Assembly: GCF_021021435.1 (NCBI RefSeq)
Contig: NZ_JAINWI010000003.1
Coordinates: forward strand, 124,001 to 188,000
Direction: 5' to 3'
DNA length: 64,000 nt
Source: Seohaeicola saemankumensis
GTDB taxonomy: Bacteria; Pseudomonadota; Alphaproteobacteria; Rhodobacterales; Rhodobacteraceae
Shown here: positions 36,611 to 48,551 of the stretch, piece by piece
How positions within the stretch are numbered: position 1 is the first letter of the stretch
Layout: the number at the start of each line of letters is the position of its first letter
The notes under the pieces: model-generated
The model's database searches: none
Told to the model about the DNA's origin: nothing
What the model saw: only the letters and a program-made list of their open reading frames with translations
Made by a program: the position numbers and the translations under genes

Positions 36611-37425
36611 CACATACCCCCGGGGCTAAGCGGATTGGCCAGCAATTGGCGCGTGGCCTGTTCGACACCGTCCTGCCGCATCAGGCTTTCCCCGATCAGG
36701 AAACAGCGCGCGCCATACATCGCCATATCGGCCAGATCCTGCGGCGTGCTCAGCCCGCTTTCGCAAACCATCAAGCCGTCCACGGGCACCTGTTTGGACA
36801 GGGTGCGCGTGGTATCGAGCGAAGTTTCGAACGTATTGAGGTTGCGGTTGTTGATCCCGATCAGGCGCGAGGACAGCAGGGTTGCACGCTCCAACTCGGC
36901 TGCATCATGCACCTCGATCAGCGCATCCATGCCCCAGTCATGCGCCACGGCCTCCAACTCCTGCGCCTGAGCATCGCTGACCGAGGCCATGATGATCAGG
37001 ATGCAATCGGCCCCAAGCGCCCGCGCCTCGACCACCTGATAGGGATCATACATGAAATCCTTGCGAAGTGCGGGCAACGCGCAAGCGGCACGCGCGGCGG
37101 TCAGATAGTCCTTGGCCCCCTGAAAGCTGGGGGTATCCGTCAGAACGGACAGACAAGTCGCGCCCCCCGCGGCATAGGCCTGCGCCAATGCCGGCGGGTC
37201 GAAATCCGCACGGATCAACCCCTTGGAGGGACTCGCCTTCTTGATCTCGGCGATCAGGCCATATCCGGTGCGACTGGCGGCATGCAGCGCATCGGCAAAC
37301 CCGCGCACGGGCGAGGCGGCTTTGGCCTCGTCTTCCAGATCGGCCAATGGTTTGGCAGCCTTGTCGGAGGCCACTTCGTCCAGCTTGTAGGCCTTGATGC
37401 GGTCCAGAATCGTTTCGGTCATCAT
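36610..37425 (-). CDS. trpC: Indole-3-glycerol phosphate synthase
   Basis: A 271-residue monofunctional TrpC (no fused TrpF). The barrel shows [13 protein letters not shown] (about 58-70), [27 protein letters not shown] with the catalytic Lys, and INNRNLNTF. It closes the indole ring of carboxyphenylamino-deoxyribulose phosphate. The start overlaps the trpD stop as ATGA, and a second ATG immediately follows. Confidence 0.96.
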   Translation of the reverse strand: MMTETILDRIKAYKLDEVASDKAAKPLADLEDEAKAASPVRGFADALHAASRTGYGLIAEIKKASPSKGLIRADFDPPALAQAYAAGGATCLSVLTDTPSFQGAKDYLTAARAACALPALRKDFMYDPYQVVEARALGADCILIIMASVSDAQAQELEAVAHDWGMDALIEVHDAAELERATLLSSRLIGINNRNLNTFETSLDTTRTLSKQVPVDGLMVCESGLSTPQDLADMAMYGARCFLIGESLMRQDGVEQATRQLLANPLSPGGM

Positions 37426-38441
37426 GCCTCCGATGTGAGTTTGGCCAGAGCCGCCAGCTTTTGCCCAGCAGCACCGCTGTCGATACTCTCGCGGGCGCGG
37501 TCTACACCCTCGCGCAGGTCACTGGCCAGCCCTGCGACCACCAGAGCTGCGGCAGAGTTCAGCAAAACCGCGTCGCGATAGGCGTTTTTTGCCCCGTCCA
37601 GCAGGGCGCGCAGGGCAACTGCGTTCTCTTGCGGCGTGCCGCCCAGTATTTCCTCGAACGGATGGACGGGCAGGCCGAAATCCTCGGGATGCAACTCGGT
37701 CTCGCGGATCGTGCCATCCTCTTCCAGCGCGGCCACCCATGTGATGCCGGTAATGGTCATCTCGTCGGTGCCATCCGCGCCATGCACCAACCATGCGCGT
37801 TCCGATCCAAGCTGTCCCAGCACCTCGGCCATGGGCCGGATCAGGTCGCGCCGGTAAGCGCCGGTCAACTGGCGTTTGACGCCCGCAGGGTTGGTCAGCG
37901 GGCCAAGGATATTGAAGATCGTCCGCGTTCCCAATTCAGTGCGCGTTGGGCCGACATGGGCCATGGCTGGATGGTGCATCGGGGCCATCATGAAAGCGAT
38001 CCCGCAAGTATCAATTGCCTTTTCAACGACTTGTGGCCCGATCATCACCTGAATTCCAAGCTGCGTCAGCGCATCTGCAGCGCCTGATTTGGAACTCAGA
38101 TTGCGGTTACCATGTTTGGCCACAGGCACACCTGCCCCCGCCACAACAAAGGCAGTCGCGGTCGAGATGTTCAGCGTTCCCATCCCGTCGCCGCCGGTGC
38201 CGACAATATCCATTGCCCCCGCAGGCGCGCGCACCGCATGGCATTTACTGCGCATCACAGCAGCGGCAGCGGCATATTCGGCAACGGTTTCACCACGCGT
38301 CCGCAGCGCCATCAACAGACCGCCGATCTGGCTGGGTGTCGCCTCGCCCGCGAAAAGGATGCCAAAGGCGGTTTCCGCCTCGCTACGGGTCAGGGCGCGC
38401 TCGGCAGCAAGGCCGATCAGCGGCTTCAGCGCGTCGCTCAT
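37422..38441 (-). CDS. trpD: Anthranilate phosphoribosyltransferase
   Basis: A 339-residue TrpD joining anthranilate to PRPP. The PRPP-binding [14 protein letters not shown] lies at about 80-93 and the anthranilate site [15 protein letters not shown] at about 106-120. The start [10 protein letters not shown] at 38441 overlaps the trpG stop by four bases. A frame extending to 38600 lies within trpG and is discarded. Confidence 0.96.
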   Translation of the reverse strand: MSDALKPLIGLAAERALTRSEAETAFGILFAGEATPSQIGGLLMALRTRGETVAEYAAAAAVMRSKCHAVRAPAGAMDIVGTGGDGMGTLNISTATAFVVAGAGVPVAKHGNRNLSSKSGAADALTQLGIQVMIGPQVVEKAIDTCGIAFMMAPMHHPAMAHVGPTRTELGTRTIFNILGPLTNPAGVKRQLTGAYRRDLIRPMAEVLGQLGSERAWLVHGADGTDEMTITGITWVAALEEDGTIRETELHPEDFGLPVHPFEEILGGTPQENAVALRALLDGAKNAYRDAVLLNSAAALVVAGLASDLREGVDRARESIDSGAAGQKLAALAKLTSEA

Positions 38442-39019
38442 GCCGGAACCTTCATCACATTCAGGAAATTCTGCAACAGGGCATGACCGTGCTGCGAGGC
38501 GATGGATTCGGGGTGGAACTGCACGCCATGGATCGGCAGATCGCGATGCTGCAACCCCATGATGGTGCCGTCTTCGAGCCATGCCGTCACGTCCAGGCAA
38601 TCGGGCAGGCTGTCGCGTTCGACCACCAGCGAGTGGTAGCGCGTGGCGTCAAAGGGGCTGGGCAGTCCGGCAAAAAGACCCTGTCCGGCGTGATGCATCG
38701 CCCCCATCTTCCCATGCACGATTTCGTGGCATCGCACGACTTTGCCGCCAAAGGCCTGACCGATGGTCTGATGGCCCAGACAGACGCCCAGTAGGGGGGT
38801 CTTGGTCTCTGCGGCTGCCGCAGTCAGCGCCAGACAGATTCCCGCCTGATCCGGATCGCAGGGGCCGGGCGACAGGATGATCCCTGCGGGGTTCATGGCC
38901 ATCGCGGTTTGCACATCCAGCGCGTCATTGCGGCGCACTGTGATATCCGCGCCAAGATCGCCTAGATAATGCACCAGATTGTAGGTGAAACTGTCGTAGT
39001 TATCGATGAGCAGCAGCAT
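38438..39019 (-). CDS. trpG: Anthranilate synthase glutaminase component
   Basis: A 193-residue class I amidotransferase. Catalytic Cys is in [17 protein letters not shown] (about 78-94) and the His-Glu pair in [10 protein letters not shown] (about 169-178). It delivers ammonia to TrpE. The gene leads the trpGDC-moaC run, while trpE lies 2.5 kb away beyond an opposite-strand gene. Confidence 0.96.
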   Translation of the reverse strand: MLLLIDNYDSFTYNLVHYLGDLGADITVRRNDALDVQTAMAMNPAGIILSPGPCDPDQAGICLALTAAAAETKTPLLGVCLGHQTIGQAFGGKVVRCHEIVHGKMGAMHHAGQGLFAGLPSPFDATRYHSLVVERDSLPDCLDVTAWLEDGTIMGLQHRDLPIHGVQFHPESIASQHGHALLQNFLNVMKVPA

Positions 39020-39246
39020 CTGGCCTATCTTTTCCGTTTGGGGGCTGGAGACCCGCACCATGGTCGCGGTATACTTGTTCAGGCTTGCGCCGGAGCGTCA
39101 AGGGGCGCAACCCGGAAAGCGGCGCAAAACAGGGGCTGACAGGGGGCAGGTCAGGGCCATATGCGAAAGCGCATAGGCCATGCCTGCGACCGGAACAGCC
39201 AAAGGATGGCCCGGCACGAGGCCGCAGGCAAGGAAAGGGCGGTACG

Positions 39247-40899
39247 ATGGCAACAGGTGCTTTTCGCGGAATATTGATGGGGACAGCCGTGTCGGTGATC
39301 GGCCTGTCCGCCCTGTCGATTCTGGCAGGCCCACCACAGGACAGGATGCCGCAACCGCAATCCGCCCCCGCGACGGGTCAAGCCGCAGCACCTGTGGCGC
39401 CATCGCCTGCAGAGTCCGCACCGGACACAGTGCCGCAAACGACTGAAACGACCACCACATCGCCCGATGCCGATGTTCCACCTGCAACAGCCGATGTGGA
39501 TGTGCCCGCAGGCAGCGGCTTCAACGCCGCGCGCGAGGACCGGCAAGCCGCTTTGCCAAGCCCCGACACAGCCCCGCAATCGGCACCGGCCCCCGCGCTT
39601 GAGGGCGATGGCGCGCCCGCAATCTCTGCGCTGCCATCGACCGACCGGACGCCTGCCGCCGCACCGCAGACAGAACAGGGCACGGATACCATGGCCCCCC
39701 CGCCGGAAGCCGGTGATGCGCCTGAGATCGCCACCGCTACCGAACAGACCCCGTCGCGCAACGCGGCGCCCTCCGAGCCGCAAAGCCCCGCCGCGCGCGA
39801 CATGACAGCAGTCCCCACGATCCCGACAGTCTCGACCGGACCGGCGCAACCCTTGGCCGATGATACCGCCGGCGCCGACAATCAGGGGCAGGATGAACCG
39901 CGCCGGCCCTTCTCGGACACCAGCCCGCGTCAGGAGGATGTGAACGGTCTGGCCGCAGCGTCACCTTTGCCTGCACAGCAACCCGCACCACGACGCCAGC
40001 CGCTGCCGATGATCGAACCGGCGCCGCCTGCTGTGGTGCCGGATCAGGACGGACCACGGGCACCCCAAGCAACGCAAGCGGTGCCCGATCTGGAACCTGT
40101 CGTGCGCCCCTCGATCGGTCGGCCTGCCACATCGCTGGTGGACAGACCTGCGCCGACCGGAGAGACAGTGATGTCCCCATCCGCCAGCAGAAGCGCCGTT
40201 CCCCTGCGCCGCAACGCGCTACCTTTTGACGACAGCGAGGACCGGCCCAAGCTGGCGATTGTCCTGATAGATCGCGGCGACAGCGTGGTCGATGTCGAAG
40301 CCCTGAAAGGTTTTCCTTATCCGCTAACCTTCGCCATCGACGCGGCGCGCCCCGATGCGCCCGAAGCCTCGGCCCTTTACCGTGCCGCCGGATTCGAGGT
40401 CATGGCGCTGGTCGACATGGCCCCCGGCTCGACCCCGCAAGATGCCGAGATCGCTATAGAGGTCTCGCTGGACGCGGTGCCGGATGCCGTGGCGGTGATG
40501 GAGGGCGACGCGACCGGATTTCAGGATACGGCGGCAGTATCGGGCCAGATCGCCGCTATTCTGGGCCAACGCGGCTATGGCTTGGTGATGTTGCCCAACG
40601 GGTTGAATACGGCGCAGAAGCTGGCCGCCAAGGATGGCGTGCCATCGGCCACCGTGTTCCGCGATTTTGACGGGGCCGGACAGGACGCCTCGGCGATCCG
40701 GCGTTTTCTTGATCAGGGCGCGTTCAAGGCCGGTCAGCAGGCCAACGGTCTGCCGGTCGTGGGCGATGGCGACGGTGTGATCATGCTGGGCCGGTTGCGG
40801 CCCGACACGATCTCGGCGCTCATGCTTTGGGGGTTGCAGGACCGCGCGCAACGCGTGGCGCTGGCCCCTGTTTCAGCGGTGCTGGGCGGGGTTGAGTGA
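39247..40899 (+). CDS. Divergent polysaccharide deacetylase family protein
   Basis: A 550-residue protein with an N-terminal membrane helix (about 10-27), a long Pro/Ala/Thr-rich low-complexity linker (about 30-330), and a C-terminal divergent polysaccharide deacetylase domain (about 330-550: PKLAIVLIDRG, PYPLTFAID, GYGLVMLPNGLNTA). It should lie in the periplasm, tethered to the inner membrane. The catalytic His/Asp set of active deacetylases is not obvious. It is opposite to, and interrupts, the trp genes. The ATG at 39247 follows AGGAAAGGGCGG. Confidence 0.78.
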   Translation: MATGAFRGILMGTAVSVIGLSALSILAGPPQDRMPQPQSAPATGQAAAPVAPSPAESAPDTVPQTTETTTTSPDADVPPATADVDVPAGSGFNAAREDRQAALPSPDTAPQSAPAPALEGDGAPAISALPSTDRTPAAAPQTEQGTDTMAPPPEAGDAPEIATATEQTPSRNAAPSEPQSPAARDMTAVPTIPTVSTGPAQPLADDTAGADNQGQDEPRRPFSDTSPRQEDVNGLAAASPLPAQQPAPRRQPLPMIEPAPPAVVPDQDGPRAPQATQAVPDLEPVVRPSIGRPATSLVDRPAPTGETVMSPSASRSAVPLRRNALPFDDSEDRPKLAIVLIDRGDSVVDVEALKGFPYPLTFAIDAARPDAPEASALYRAAGFEVMALVDMAPGSTPQDAEIAIEVSLDAVPDAVAVMEGDATGFQDTAAVSGQIAAILGQRGYGLVMLPNGLNTAQKLAAKDGVPSATVFRDFDGAGQDASAIRRFLDQGAFKAGQQANGLPVVGDGDGVIMLGRLRPDTISALMLWGLQDRAQRVALAPVSAVLGGVE

Positions 40900-40903
40900 T
40901 CTC

Positions 40904-41461
40904 TCAGGGCAAAGGCGCGTCGCGCCATTGACCGGGCTTCAGATCGCCCAACTGCCAGTCACCGATCCGCTGGCGGATCAGGCGCAGGGTCGGATGGCCG
41001 ATATGGGCCGTCATGCGGCGCACCTGCCGGTTGCGCCCCTCGGATATGGTCAGCATCAGCCAACTGTCCGGAACGGTCTTGCGATAGCGCACTGGCGGAT
41101 CGCGCGGCCAGAGCCAGTCCGGCGCGGGCACAAGCTGCACCGATGCAGGCCGCGTTATCCCGTCCTTGAGGGCGACACCCTGCCGCAGCGCCTGCAATGC
41201 GGCATCGTCCGGCACGCCCTCGACCTGTGCCAGATAGGTCTTTTCCATCTTGTGTTTGGGATCGCTAATGCGGGCCTGCAACCGACCGTCATCGGTTAGC
41301 AGTAACAGCCCCTCGCTATCGCGGTCCAGACGTCCTGCGGGATAGACGCGGGGAATATCGACAAAGGTCGACAGGGTCATGCGCGGGCTGTCAGCACTGC
41401 CTTTGTCTGTGAATTGCGACAGCACGTCGAACGGCTTGTTCAGCAGGATCAGGCGCGGCAT
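40904..41461 (-). CDS. rluE: Pseudouridine synthase, RluE-type
   Basis: A 185-residue RsuA/RluB/RluE-type synthase without an S4 domain, like RluE. The catalytic Asp is in [14 protein letters not shown] (about 42-55), with KTYLAQVEG and [10 protein letters not shown] as further motifs. RluE modifies uridine 2457 of 23S rRNA in E. coli; the exact target here is inferred. Its stop is 4 nt from that of the convergent deacetylase. Confidence 0.85.
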   Translation of the reverse strand: MPRLILLNKPFDVLSQFTDKGSADSPRMTLSTFVDIPRVYPAGRLDRDSEGLLLLTDDGRLQARISDPKHKMEKTYLAQVEGVPDDAALQALRQGVALKDGITRPASVQLVPAPDWLWPRDPPVRYRKTVPDSWLMLTISEGRNRQVRRMTAHIGHPTLRLIRQRIGDWQLGDLKPGQWRDAPLP

Positions 41462-41559
41462 CTTGAGGCGCTTTCAAAACACGCAAAGACAGGGAATGCG
41501 GCGCGCGGATATGAGTAGTCAGGGCAAGAGGAAGGGCAGGGACGTGGCATCACATCGCC

Positions 41560-43068
<1,509 letters not shown>

Positions 43069-43079
43069 GGCAGGCGTCC

Positions 43080-44936
43080 TTACTGGAAGTTGCTATGCAC
43101 CGCATTGATTGCGGGCTGGTCCAGCCGGACACCGGCCTGCGTTTGCAACTGGCCGACATAAGCCTGAAACAGATCTTGTGCCAGACCGGCTCTTGCACTG
43201 GCGTCCAGACGTTCACGCAGGGCAGCCACATTGGGATTGTCTTCATCCGTCGGCAGGATTTCGTCCAGCCGCACGATCAGAACGGTCGGGCCTGCGCCCT
43301 CGTCCGGCCCGTTGATCACGGCCAGATCACCGGGTTCCATCGCAAACACACGCTCCAGAAAACCGGGGGCAGTACCGGGAATGAACTCGTCGCGGGTCAG
43401 GCCGTTTTCTGCGATCACTGCAAGCCCCAGTGCTGCCAGATCACCCGTGCTGGCATATTCTTCCACCAGCCTGTCCGCCATCGCGCGCAACTCGGTCACG
43501 GTCTGCGCCGCACGCCATCCGGCTATGGCCTGCTCGCGCACCTCGTCCAGAGTTTGCAGACGCGGCGGCAAGTCTTCTTCCAGACGCATGGCAAAGATCC
43601 CGCCATCATCCAGTTCTGTCAGGGCAGGATAGTCATCCACCTGCAAAGCCTGCGCAGCGCTACGGAACGCAGGGTAGGCCGCGATACCTGAGTCCACTTC
43701 GGGCGACCATGTGATCTGCTGCAACTCCATCTCGGTATCGGCGACCAGTTCTTCCAGCGTGGCCCCGCCCGCCAGCATGTCGTCGATACCACCGGCCTGC
43801 GCCTCGATCACGCGGCGCGCGCGGTCGGGGGCCAGTTCGGCGGCCAGATCGTCGCGCACCTCTTCAAAACTGATGCTTTGAGCATTGAGTACGCCGTTGA
43901 TGCGAAAAATCGCTGGCCCCAACGTGCTGGGATAGGGGCCGACAACCGTGCCGACCTCGGCTGCGAAAATATCGGCACCGGCACTGCCCAGATCGCTCTG
44001 CGAGACATCGCCCAGATCCACATCGGCCAGCGACAGCCCGCGATCCGCGACCAGCGTTTCAAAATCGGTCTCCCCTGCCGCCAATGCGGCAATGGCGGCC
44101 TCGGCAGCGGCGTCACCCGAAAACGCAAGACGCTCGACCAGACGGCGCTCGGGCGTGTCATATTCGTCGCGCCGCGCCTCGTATTCCGCGCGCAGGGCTT
44201 CTTCATCGACGGTGATCGTGTCGAGGATCATGTCAGGTGTCAGGGCTGCCACGGTGATGCGCTTGGCCGCAGGTGTGGTAAATGCCTCGGGATTGGCCTC
44301 GTACCAAGCGGTCAGTTGCGCCTCGTCAGGCTGGCTGACCGGAGCCTCCAGCATCGAAGCGTCCAGCGCTGCCCATGAAAAACTGCGTCGCTCTCCTGCG
44401 AAAGCCATGAGGGTATCGGCATAGGTCTGCGGCATCACGGCACTATCGACCATCGCACCTTGCAACAGGCTGCGCGCGGTCTCGCGGCGCAACTGGGTTT
44501 CGAAACGCGTCTCGCTCAGACCGGCCTGTTGCAGCGCGAAACGGTAAGCCTCGCGGTCGAAACTGCCATTGATCGACTGGAAGGCCGAAATTTGCAGGAT
44601 CTGGTCGGCCACAACCTCGTCCCCGACCGACAGGCCAAGGCGAGCCGCCTCGTTATCCAGTGCCGCGGCGGTCACAAGGCGCGAGAGAACCGCGCGGTCA
44701 AGGCCGATGGCCAACGCGTCGGAAAAAGGCAGTGGCTCGCGGGTCTGGGCCTCGATCGCGCGGATTTCTTCCTGCAGGCCGCGGGCATATTCGTCGATAT
44801 CAATCTCTTGATCACCGACAGAGCCGATTGAGCGCGCAGCGCCGGACAGATTGGTCGCGCCAAAGCCGGCCAGACCGACGATGAGCAGGGCCAGAAGTAT
44901 CCAGACCAGAGTTTTCGTGATGCTGCCGCGTGCCAT
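43080..44936 (-). CDS. ppiD: Peptidyl-prolyl isomerase PpiD / SurA-N domain protein
   Basis: A 618-residue periplasmic folding factor. One membrane helix at about 9-27 is followed by a SurA N-terminal-type helical domain (about 35-170) and a divergent parvulin-like region (about 235-360), then a C-terminal domain ending QAGVRLDQPAINAVHSNFQ. PpiD is anchored in the inner membrane near the Sec exit and chaperones secreted proteins. Parvulin catalytic residues are poorly conserved. It directly precedes trpE. Confidence 0.85.
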   Translation of the reverse strand: MARGSITKTLVWILLALLIVGLAGFGATNLSGAARSIGSVGDQEIDIDEYARGLQEEIRAIEAQTREPLPFSDALAIGLDRAVLSRLVTAAALDNEAARLGLSVGDEVVADQILQISAFQSINGSFDREAYRFALQQAGLSETRFETQLRRETARSLLQGAMVDSAVMPQTYADTLMAFAGERRSFSWAALDASMLEAPVSQPDEAQLTAWYEANPEAFTTPAAKRITVAALTPDMILDTITVDEEALRAEYEARRDEYDTPERRLVERLAFSGDAAAEAAIAALAAGETDFETLVADRGLSLADVDLGDVSQSDLGSAGADIFAAEVGTVVGPYPSTLGPAIFRINGVLNAQSISFEEVRDDLAAELAPDRARRVIEAQAGGIDDMLAGGATLEELVADTEMELQQITWSPEVDSGIAAYPAFRSAAQALQVDDYPALTELDDGGIFAMRLEEDLPPRLQTLDEVREQAIAGWRAAQTVTELRAMADRLVEEYASTGDLAALGLAVIAENGLTRDEFIPGTAPGFLERVFAMEPGDLAVINGPDEGAGPTVLIVRLDEILPTDEDNPNVAALRERLDASARAGLAQDLFQAYVGQLQTQAGVRLDQPAINAVHSNFQ

Positions 44937-45032
44937 GTTGCCCCTCGTTTTTCGGGTGTTTTTACGTGTCGCAGATGTCTACGCGTTGCACAGGCGCGGG
45001 GCAAGGCTGGATCGCGCCCCTTCGCCTGACCG

Positions 45033-46208
45033 TCAGATTGTCAGACCGGCCAACCTGCGAAACAGCGTGTCGATTCCCTGCGTGTCCACATTGGCAAAGG
45101 CGATCCGCAAATGGCGCGCGCCGGTCGGATCGCCCTCGGGCACGAACATTGTACCGGGCAGCGCCAGAATGCCCGCAGCGCTGACCAAATGCTGCGCCAG
45201 ACGATCCGAGGGTAGGTCGAAAGGATGCGCCATATAAGCGAAATAGGCCCCTACGCCGCGCAACTTCCAACCCTTGGCGGCCAGTTGCGGAAATGCGGCC
45301 TCGATTGCGGCGCGACGGGCAAGGATCTCGTCCCGCTCACCTGCCAGCCACTGATCCAGATTTTGCATCCCCCAAAGTGCGGCCATCTGGCCCAACTGGT
45401 TCGGGCAGATCGTGACCGTATCCAGAAACTTCTCGACCTGCGCCAGAAGGGCAGGGCTGGCCAGCATCGCGCCGACACGGTGGCCGGTCAGACGGTAGGC
45501 CTTGGAGAAGGAATAAAGCTGGATCAGCGTGTCATCCCATCCGGAATCGGTGAACAGATCATGCGCGGGACCGCTAACAGAGTGGAAATCGCGATAGGTC
45601 TCGTCCACGATCAGGGCGATCCCGTGCTGGCGTGCCAGATCGGCAAAGGCGCGGATCAGGGCCACGGGATATTCCACGCCTGCGGGATTGTTCGGGCTGA
45701 CCAGCGTGATCGCACGGGTGCGCGGGGTGATCAGGGCCGCGGCCTTGTCCGGATCGGGAAGCATATCCGCGCCGGTTGGCAAGGGCACAGCCCGCACGCC
45801 GGACATATCCAGCCACATTTTGTGATTGAAATACCAAGGGGTTGGCAGGATAACCTCATCCCCTTCGGCGGTTAGGGCCATGGTTGCAGCGTTGAACGCC
45901 TGATTGCAGCCCGAGGTGATGGCGACCTGATTGCGCGACACGTTTCCACCGTAAAGACGCGCTGTGCGGGCCGCGACTTCGATCCGCAGATCATCATTGC
46001 CCAGAACGGGGCCATAAAGATGCGCCTGCGCGGTATGGAGCGCTGCCTCGGCAATCGCCTCGCGCATCGCCATGGGGGGCAGTTCGACAGGAGCGGCCTG
46101 ACTGACATTGATCAGTGGGCGTTCGGGCGGAAACTGCACCCCGTCCAGCCAGCGCCGCGCCTCCATCACCGGAGGCGCGAAAGTCGAAGCGGTGCGGGTC
46201 ACGGTCAT
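45033..46208 (-). CDS. PLP-dependent aminotransferase, class I/II
   Basis: A 391-residue fold-type I aminotransferase. The PLP-binding Lys is in YSFSKAYRLTGHRVGAM (about 232-248), the NNPAG turn and DETYRDF segments bind cofactor, and an Arg near the C-terminus (ARHLRIAFAN) should bind the substrate carboxylate. Substrate unknown; aspartate- or aromatic-type are both possible. The ATG at 46208 has GAGG 6 nt upstream, favoured over 46232. Confidence 0.85.
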   Translation of the reverse strand: MTVTRTASTFAPPVMEARRWLDGVQFPPERPLINVSQAAPVELPPMAMREAIAEAALHTAQAHLYGPVLGNDDLRIEVAARTARLYGGNVSRNQVAITSGCNQAFNAATMALTAEGDEVILPTPWYFNHKMWLDMSGVRAVPLPTGADMLPDPDKAAALITPRTRAITLVSPNNPAGVEYPVALIRAFADLARQHGIALIVDETYRDFHSVSGPAHDLFTDSGWDDTLIQLYSFSKAYRLTGHRVGAMLASPALLAQVEKFLDTVTICPNQLGQMAALWGMQNLDQWLAGERDEILARRAAIEAAFPQLAAKGWKLRGVGAYFAYMAHPFDLPSDRLAQHLVSAAGILALPGTMFVPEGDPTGARHLRIAFANVDTQGIDTLFRRLAGLTI

Positions 46209-46298
46209 GGCAGCCTCATTCAGGCGTGGCACGCGAAGCGCCGGCGCAGATGGATATTTATGGCAAGAAGACGCAGGGAGCGCGGGCGAAAACGCGCG

Positions 46299-46802
46299 CT
46301 AGTCCTTGCCGCGGTAGGGTTCGACATATTGCAGCGCCATGTCCCAAGGGAAGAAAATCCACGTGTCCTGACTGACCTCTGTGATGAAGGTATCGACCTG
46401 TGGGCGGCCCTTGGGTTTGGCATAGACGGTGGCGAAATGCGCTTGCGGGTACATGCGCCGCACCACTTCCAGGGTTTTGCCGCTATCGACCAGATCATCC
46501 ACGATCAGAATGCCGGTGCCGTCACCCATCAGTTCGGGATCGGGTGCCTTCAGCACGCGTGCCTCGGACTGGGCTTGATGGTCATAGGACTTGATCGAGA
46601 TTGTATCCACAACGCGAATATCCAGTTCGCGGCTGACGATCATCGCAGGCGCCATGCCGCCGCGCGTAATCGCCACGACCGCACGCCATGCACCGTTGTC
46701 GGGTCCGTATCCCTGTAACCGCCACGCAAGGGCGCGGCTGTCGCGGTGGATCTGGTCCCAACTGATGTGAAAGCCTTTTTCATGGGGCAGGCGGTCGGTC
46801 AT
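46299..46802 (-). CDS. gpt: Xanthine-guanine phosphoribosyltransferase
   Basis: A 167-residue salvage enzyme making GMP and XMP from guanine or xanthine and PRPP. The PRPP loop is [12 protein letters not shown] (about 98-109), and the N-terminal [10 protein letters not shown] (about 44-53) and C-terminal WIFFPWD binding loop match E. coli Gpt. It lies 27 nt downstream of fabI on the same strand. Confidence 0.93.
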   Translation of the reverse strand: MTDRLPHEKGFHISWDQIHRDSRALAWRLQGYGPDNGAWRAVVAITRGGMAPAMIVSRELDIRVVDTISIKSYDHQAQSEARVLKAPDPELMGDGTGILIVDDLVDSGKTLEVVRRMYPQAHFATVYAKPKGRPQVDTFITEVSQDTWIFFPWDMALQYVEPYRGKD

Positions 46803-46829
46803 GGCAGCATCCTTTGCGGCGTTTCAGGC

Positions 46830-47651
46830 TCAGTCGTTGCGGTTTTTGACGGCATCAATGTCAGGCGCATCGACCGCTTTCATGCCGACGACATGGTACC
46901 CGGCATCGACATGCAAGGTCTCGCCCGTCACACCCGATCCTAGTTCGGACAGCAGATAGAGCGCGGATTTGCCCACATCCTCGATCGTCACATTGCGGCG
47001 CAGGGGCGAGTTCAGCTCGTTCCATTTCAGAATATAGCGGAAATCGCCAATCCCGCTGGCGGCAAGTGTCTTGATCGGGCCGGCGCTGATCGCGTTGACG
47101 CGAATACCGTCCTTGCCCAGATCCTCGGCCATATATTTGACCGAAGCCTCAAGTGCGGCCTTGGCGACGCCCATCACATTGTAATGCGGCATGACCTGCT
47201 CGGCCCCGTAATAGGTCAGCGTCAGGGCGCTTGCACCATCGCCCATCAGCTTCTCGGCGCGCTGCATCACGGCGGTGAAGCTGTAGCAACTGACATCCAT
47301 CGTCATCAGGAAATTGTCACGGCTTGTATCGACATAGCGGCCGCGCAATTCGTTCTTGTCGGAAAAGCCGATGGCATGCACCAGAAAGTCCAGCTTGCCC
47401 CATTTCGCCTCGATCTCGGCGAAGGCAGCATCGATGCTGGCCATGTCCGAGACATTGCAATCAATCAGCGTGGTGACACCGATACTGTCGGCCAAGGGGG
47501 CCACACGCTTGCGAAACGCCTCGCCCATATAGGTAAAGGCCATTTCGGCCCCCGCATCCGCACAGGCTTTGGCGATGCCCCATGCAATCGACTTGTCATT
47601 GGCCAGGCCCATGATCAGACCGCGCTTTCCGGCCATAAGAGTATTTGACAT
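46830..47651 (-). CDS. fabI: Enoyl-ACP reductase (NADH)
   Basis: A 273-residue FabI, the last reduction of fatty acid elongation and target of triclosan. The opening KRGLIMGLANDKSIAWGIA is the variant Rossmann loop, and the catalytic Tyr/Lys are in the YNVMGVAKAALE segment (Y-x6-K). The start MSNTLMAGKRG is preferred over an ATG 18 nt earlier. gpt follows downstream. Confidence 0.95.
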   Translation of the reverse strand: MSNTLMAGKRGLIMGLANDKSIAWGIAKACADAGAEMAFTYMGEAFRKRVAPLADSIGVTTLIDCNVSDMASIDAAFAEIEAKWGKLDFLVHAIGFSDKNELRGRYVDTSRDNFLMTMDVSCYSFTAVMQRAEKLMGDGASALTLTYYGAEQVMPHYNVMGVAKAALEASVKYMAEDLGKDGIRVNAISAGPIKTLAASGIGDFRYILKWNELNSPLRRNVTIEDVGKSALYLLSELGSGVTGETLHVDAGYHVVGMKAVDAPDIDAVKNRND

Positions 47652-47859
47652 TGCTGTATTCCCGCCCATGCTTAACTTGTGTAAATCCTTTAGGGGATTG
47701 CAGGTGACGCATCAAGGCTTGGCGGGAAAGGTCCCCTGACGCCCTTTGCGATTTCAGGTTCGAAAGTTGTTTTTGTTGTTCTGGACGCGTCTTCAAGGCT
47801 GGACTCTGGTAGTGTTCCGCGAAAAAAAGTGACCAAACGGTAAAAAAAGGTTTGTCCTG

Positions 47860-48465
47860 ATGAGTGACAGAGATGGTATATTCGGTGGTAATGATCCGTT
47901 CGAGATCGCGCGTCGCTGGATGGCCGAGGCGGAACAAAGCGAGTTGAACGATCCCAATGCGATCGCTTTGTCGACAGTCGACGCCGAGGGTCTGCCCAAT
48001 GCGCGCATGGTTTTGCTGAAGGAAATCGAAGCGGCTGCTTTCGTTTTTTATACGAATTACGAAAGTGCAAAAGCGCAGGAGCTCGACAGTGCGGGCAAGG
48101 CGGCTTTCGTCATGCACTGGAAATCCTTGCGCCGCCAGATCCGTGTGCGCGGTTTGGTCAGCAAGGAAGAGGGCCCGCAGGCAGACGAATATTACCGCTC
48201 GCGCTCGCTCAAAAGCAGGTTGGGGGCTTGGGCTTCCGCGCAATCGCGGCCTTTGGCGTCACGCACGGCCCTGATGGCCGAAGTGGCCAAGATCACAACC
48301 ATGAAAGGGACCAACCCTGACCGCCCGCCCTTTTGGGGTGGATACAGAATTGATCCGGTCGAGATCGAGTTTTGGGCAGATGGTGCATTTCGGCTGCATG
48401 ACAGATTTGTCTGGCGCCGAAAGAAACCGTCTGAACCTTGGGAGATTCAGCGACTGAATCCGTGA
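47860..48465 (+). CDS. pdxH: Pyridoxamine 5'-phosphate oxidase
   Basis: A 201-residue FMN enzyme forming pyridoxal 5'-phosphate. Family marks are [11 protein letters not shown] (about 46-56), [20 protein letters not shown] (about 92-98), ASAQSRPL and the C-terminal [11 protein letters not shown] ending RLNP. It supplies cofactor for enzymes such as the nearby aminotransferase. It is divergent from fabI with 208 bp between; I see no clear site there beyond short dyads. Confidence 0.95.
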   Translation: MSDRDGIFGGNDPFEIARRWMAEAEQSELNDPNAIALSTVDAEGLPNARMVLLKEIEAAAFVFYTNYESAKAQELDSAGKAAFVMHWKSLRRQIRVRGLVSKEEGPQADEYYRSRSLKSRLGAWASAQSRPLASRTALMAEVAKITTMKGTNPDRPPFWGGYRIDPVEIEFWADGAFRLHDRFVWRRKKPSEPWEIQRLNP

Positions 48466-48495
48466 CACTGACGTCACGTGAATGGTAAAGCTTAG

Positions 48496-48501
48496 TATAA
48501 T
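48496..48501 (+). promoter_or_regulatory. -10 element (TATAAT) of the cold-shock gene
   Basis: A consensus TATAAT lies 51 bp before the proposed start, in an AT-rich leader. No good -35 is visible at 17 bp; a palindrome TGACGTCA (48469-48476) lies where one would be. Confidence 0.45.
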
Positions 48502-48551
48502 CAGATATTTTATACTTGAACTATGTAAACGCTTGGACGACTGATCGTTAC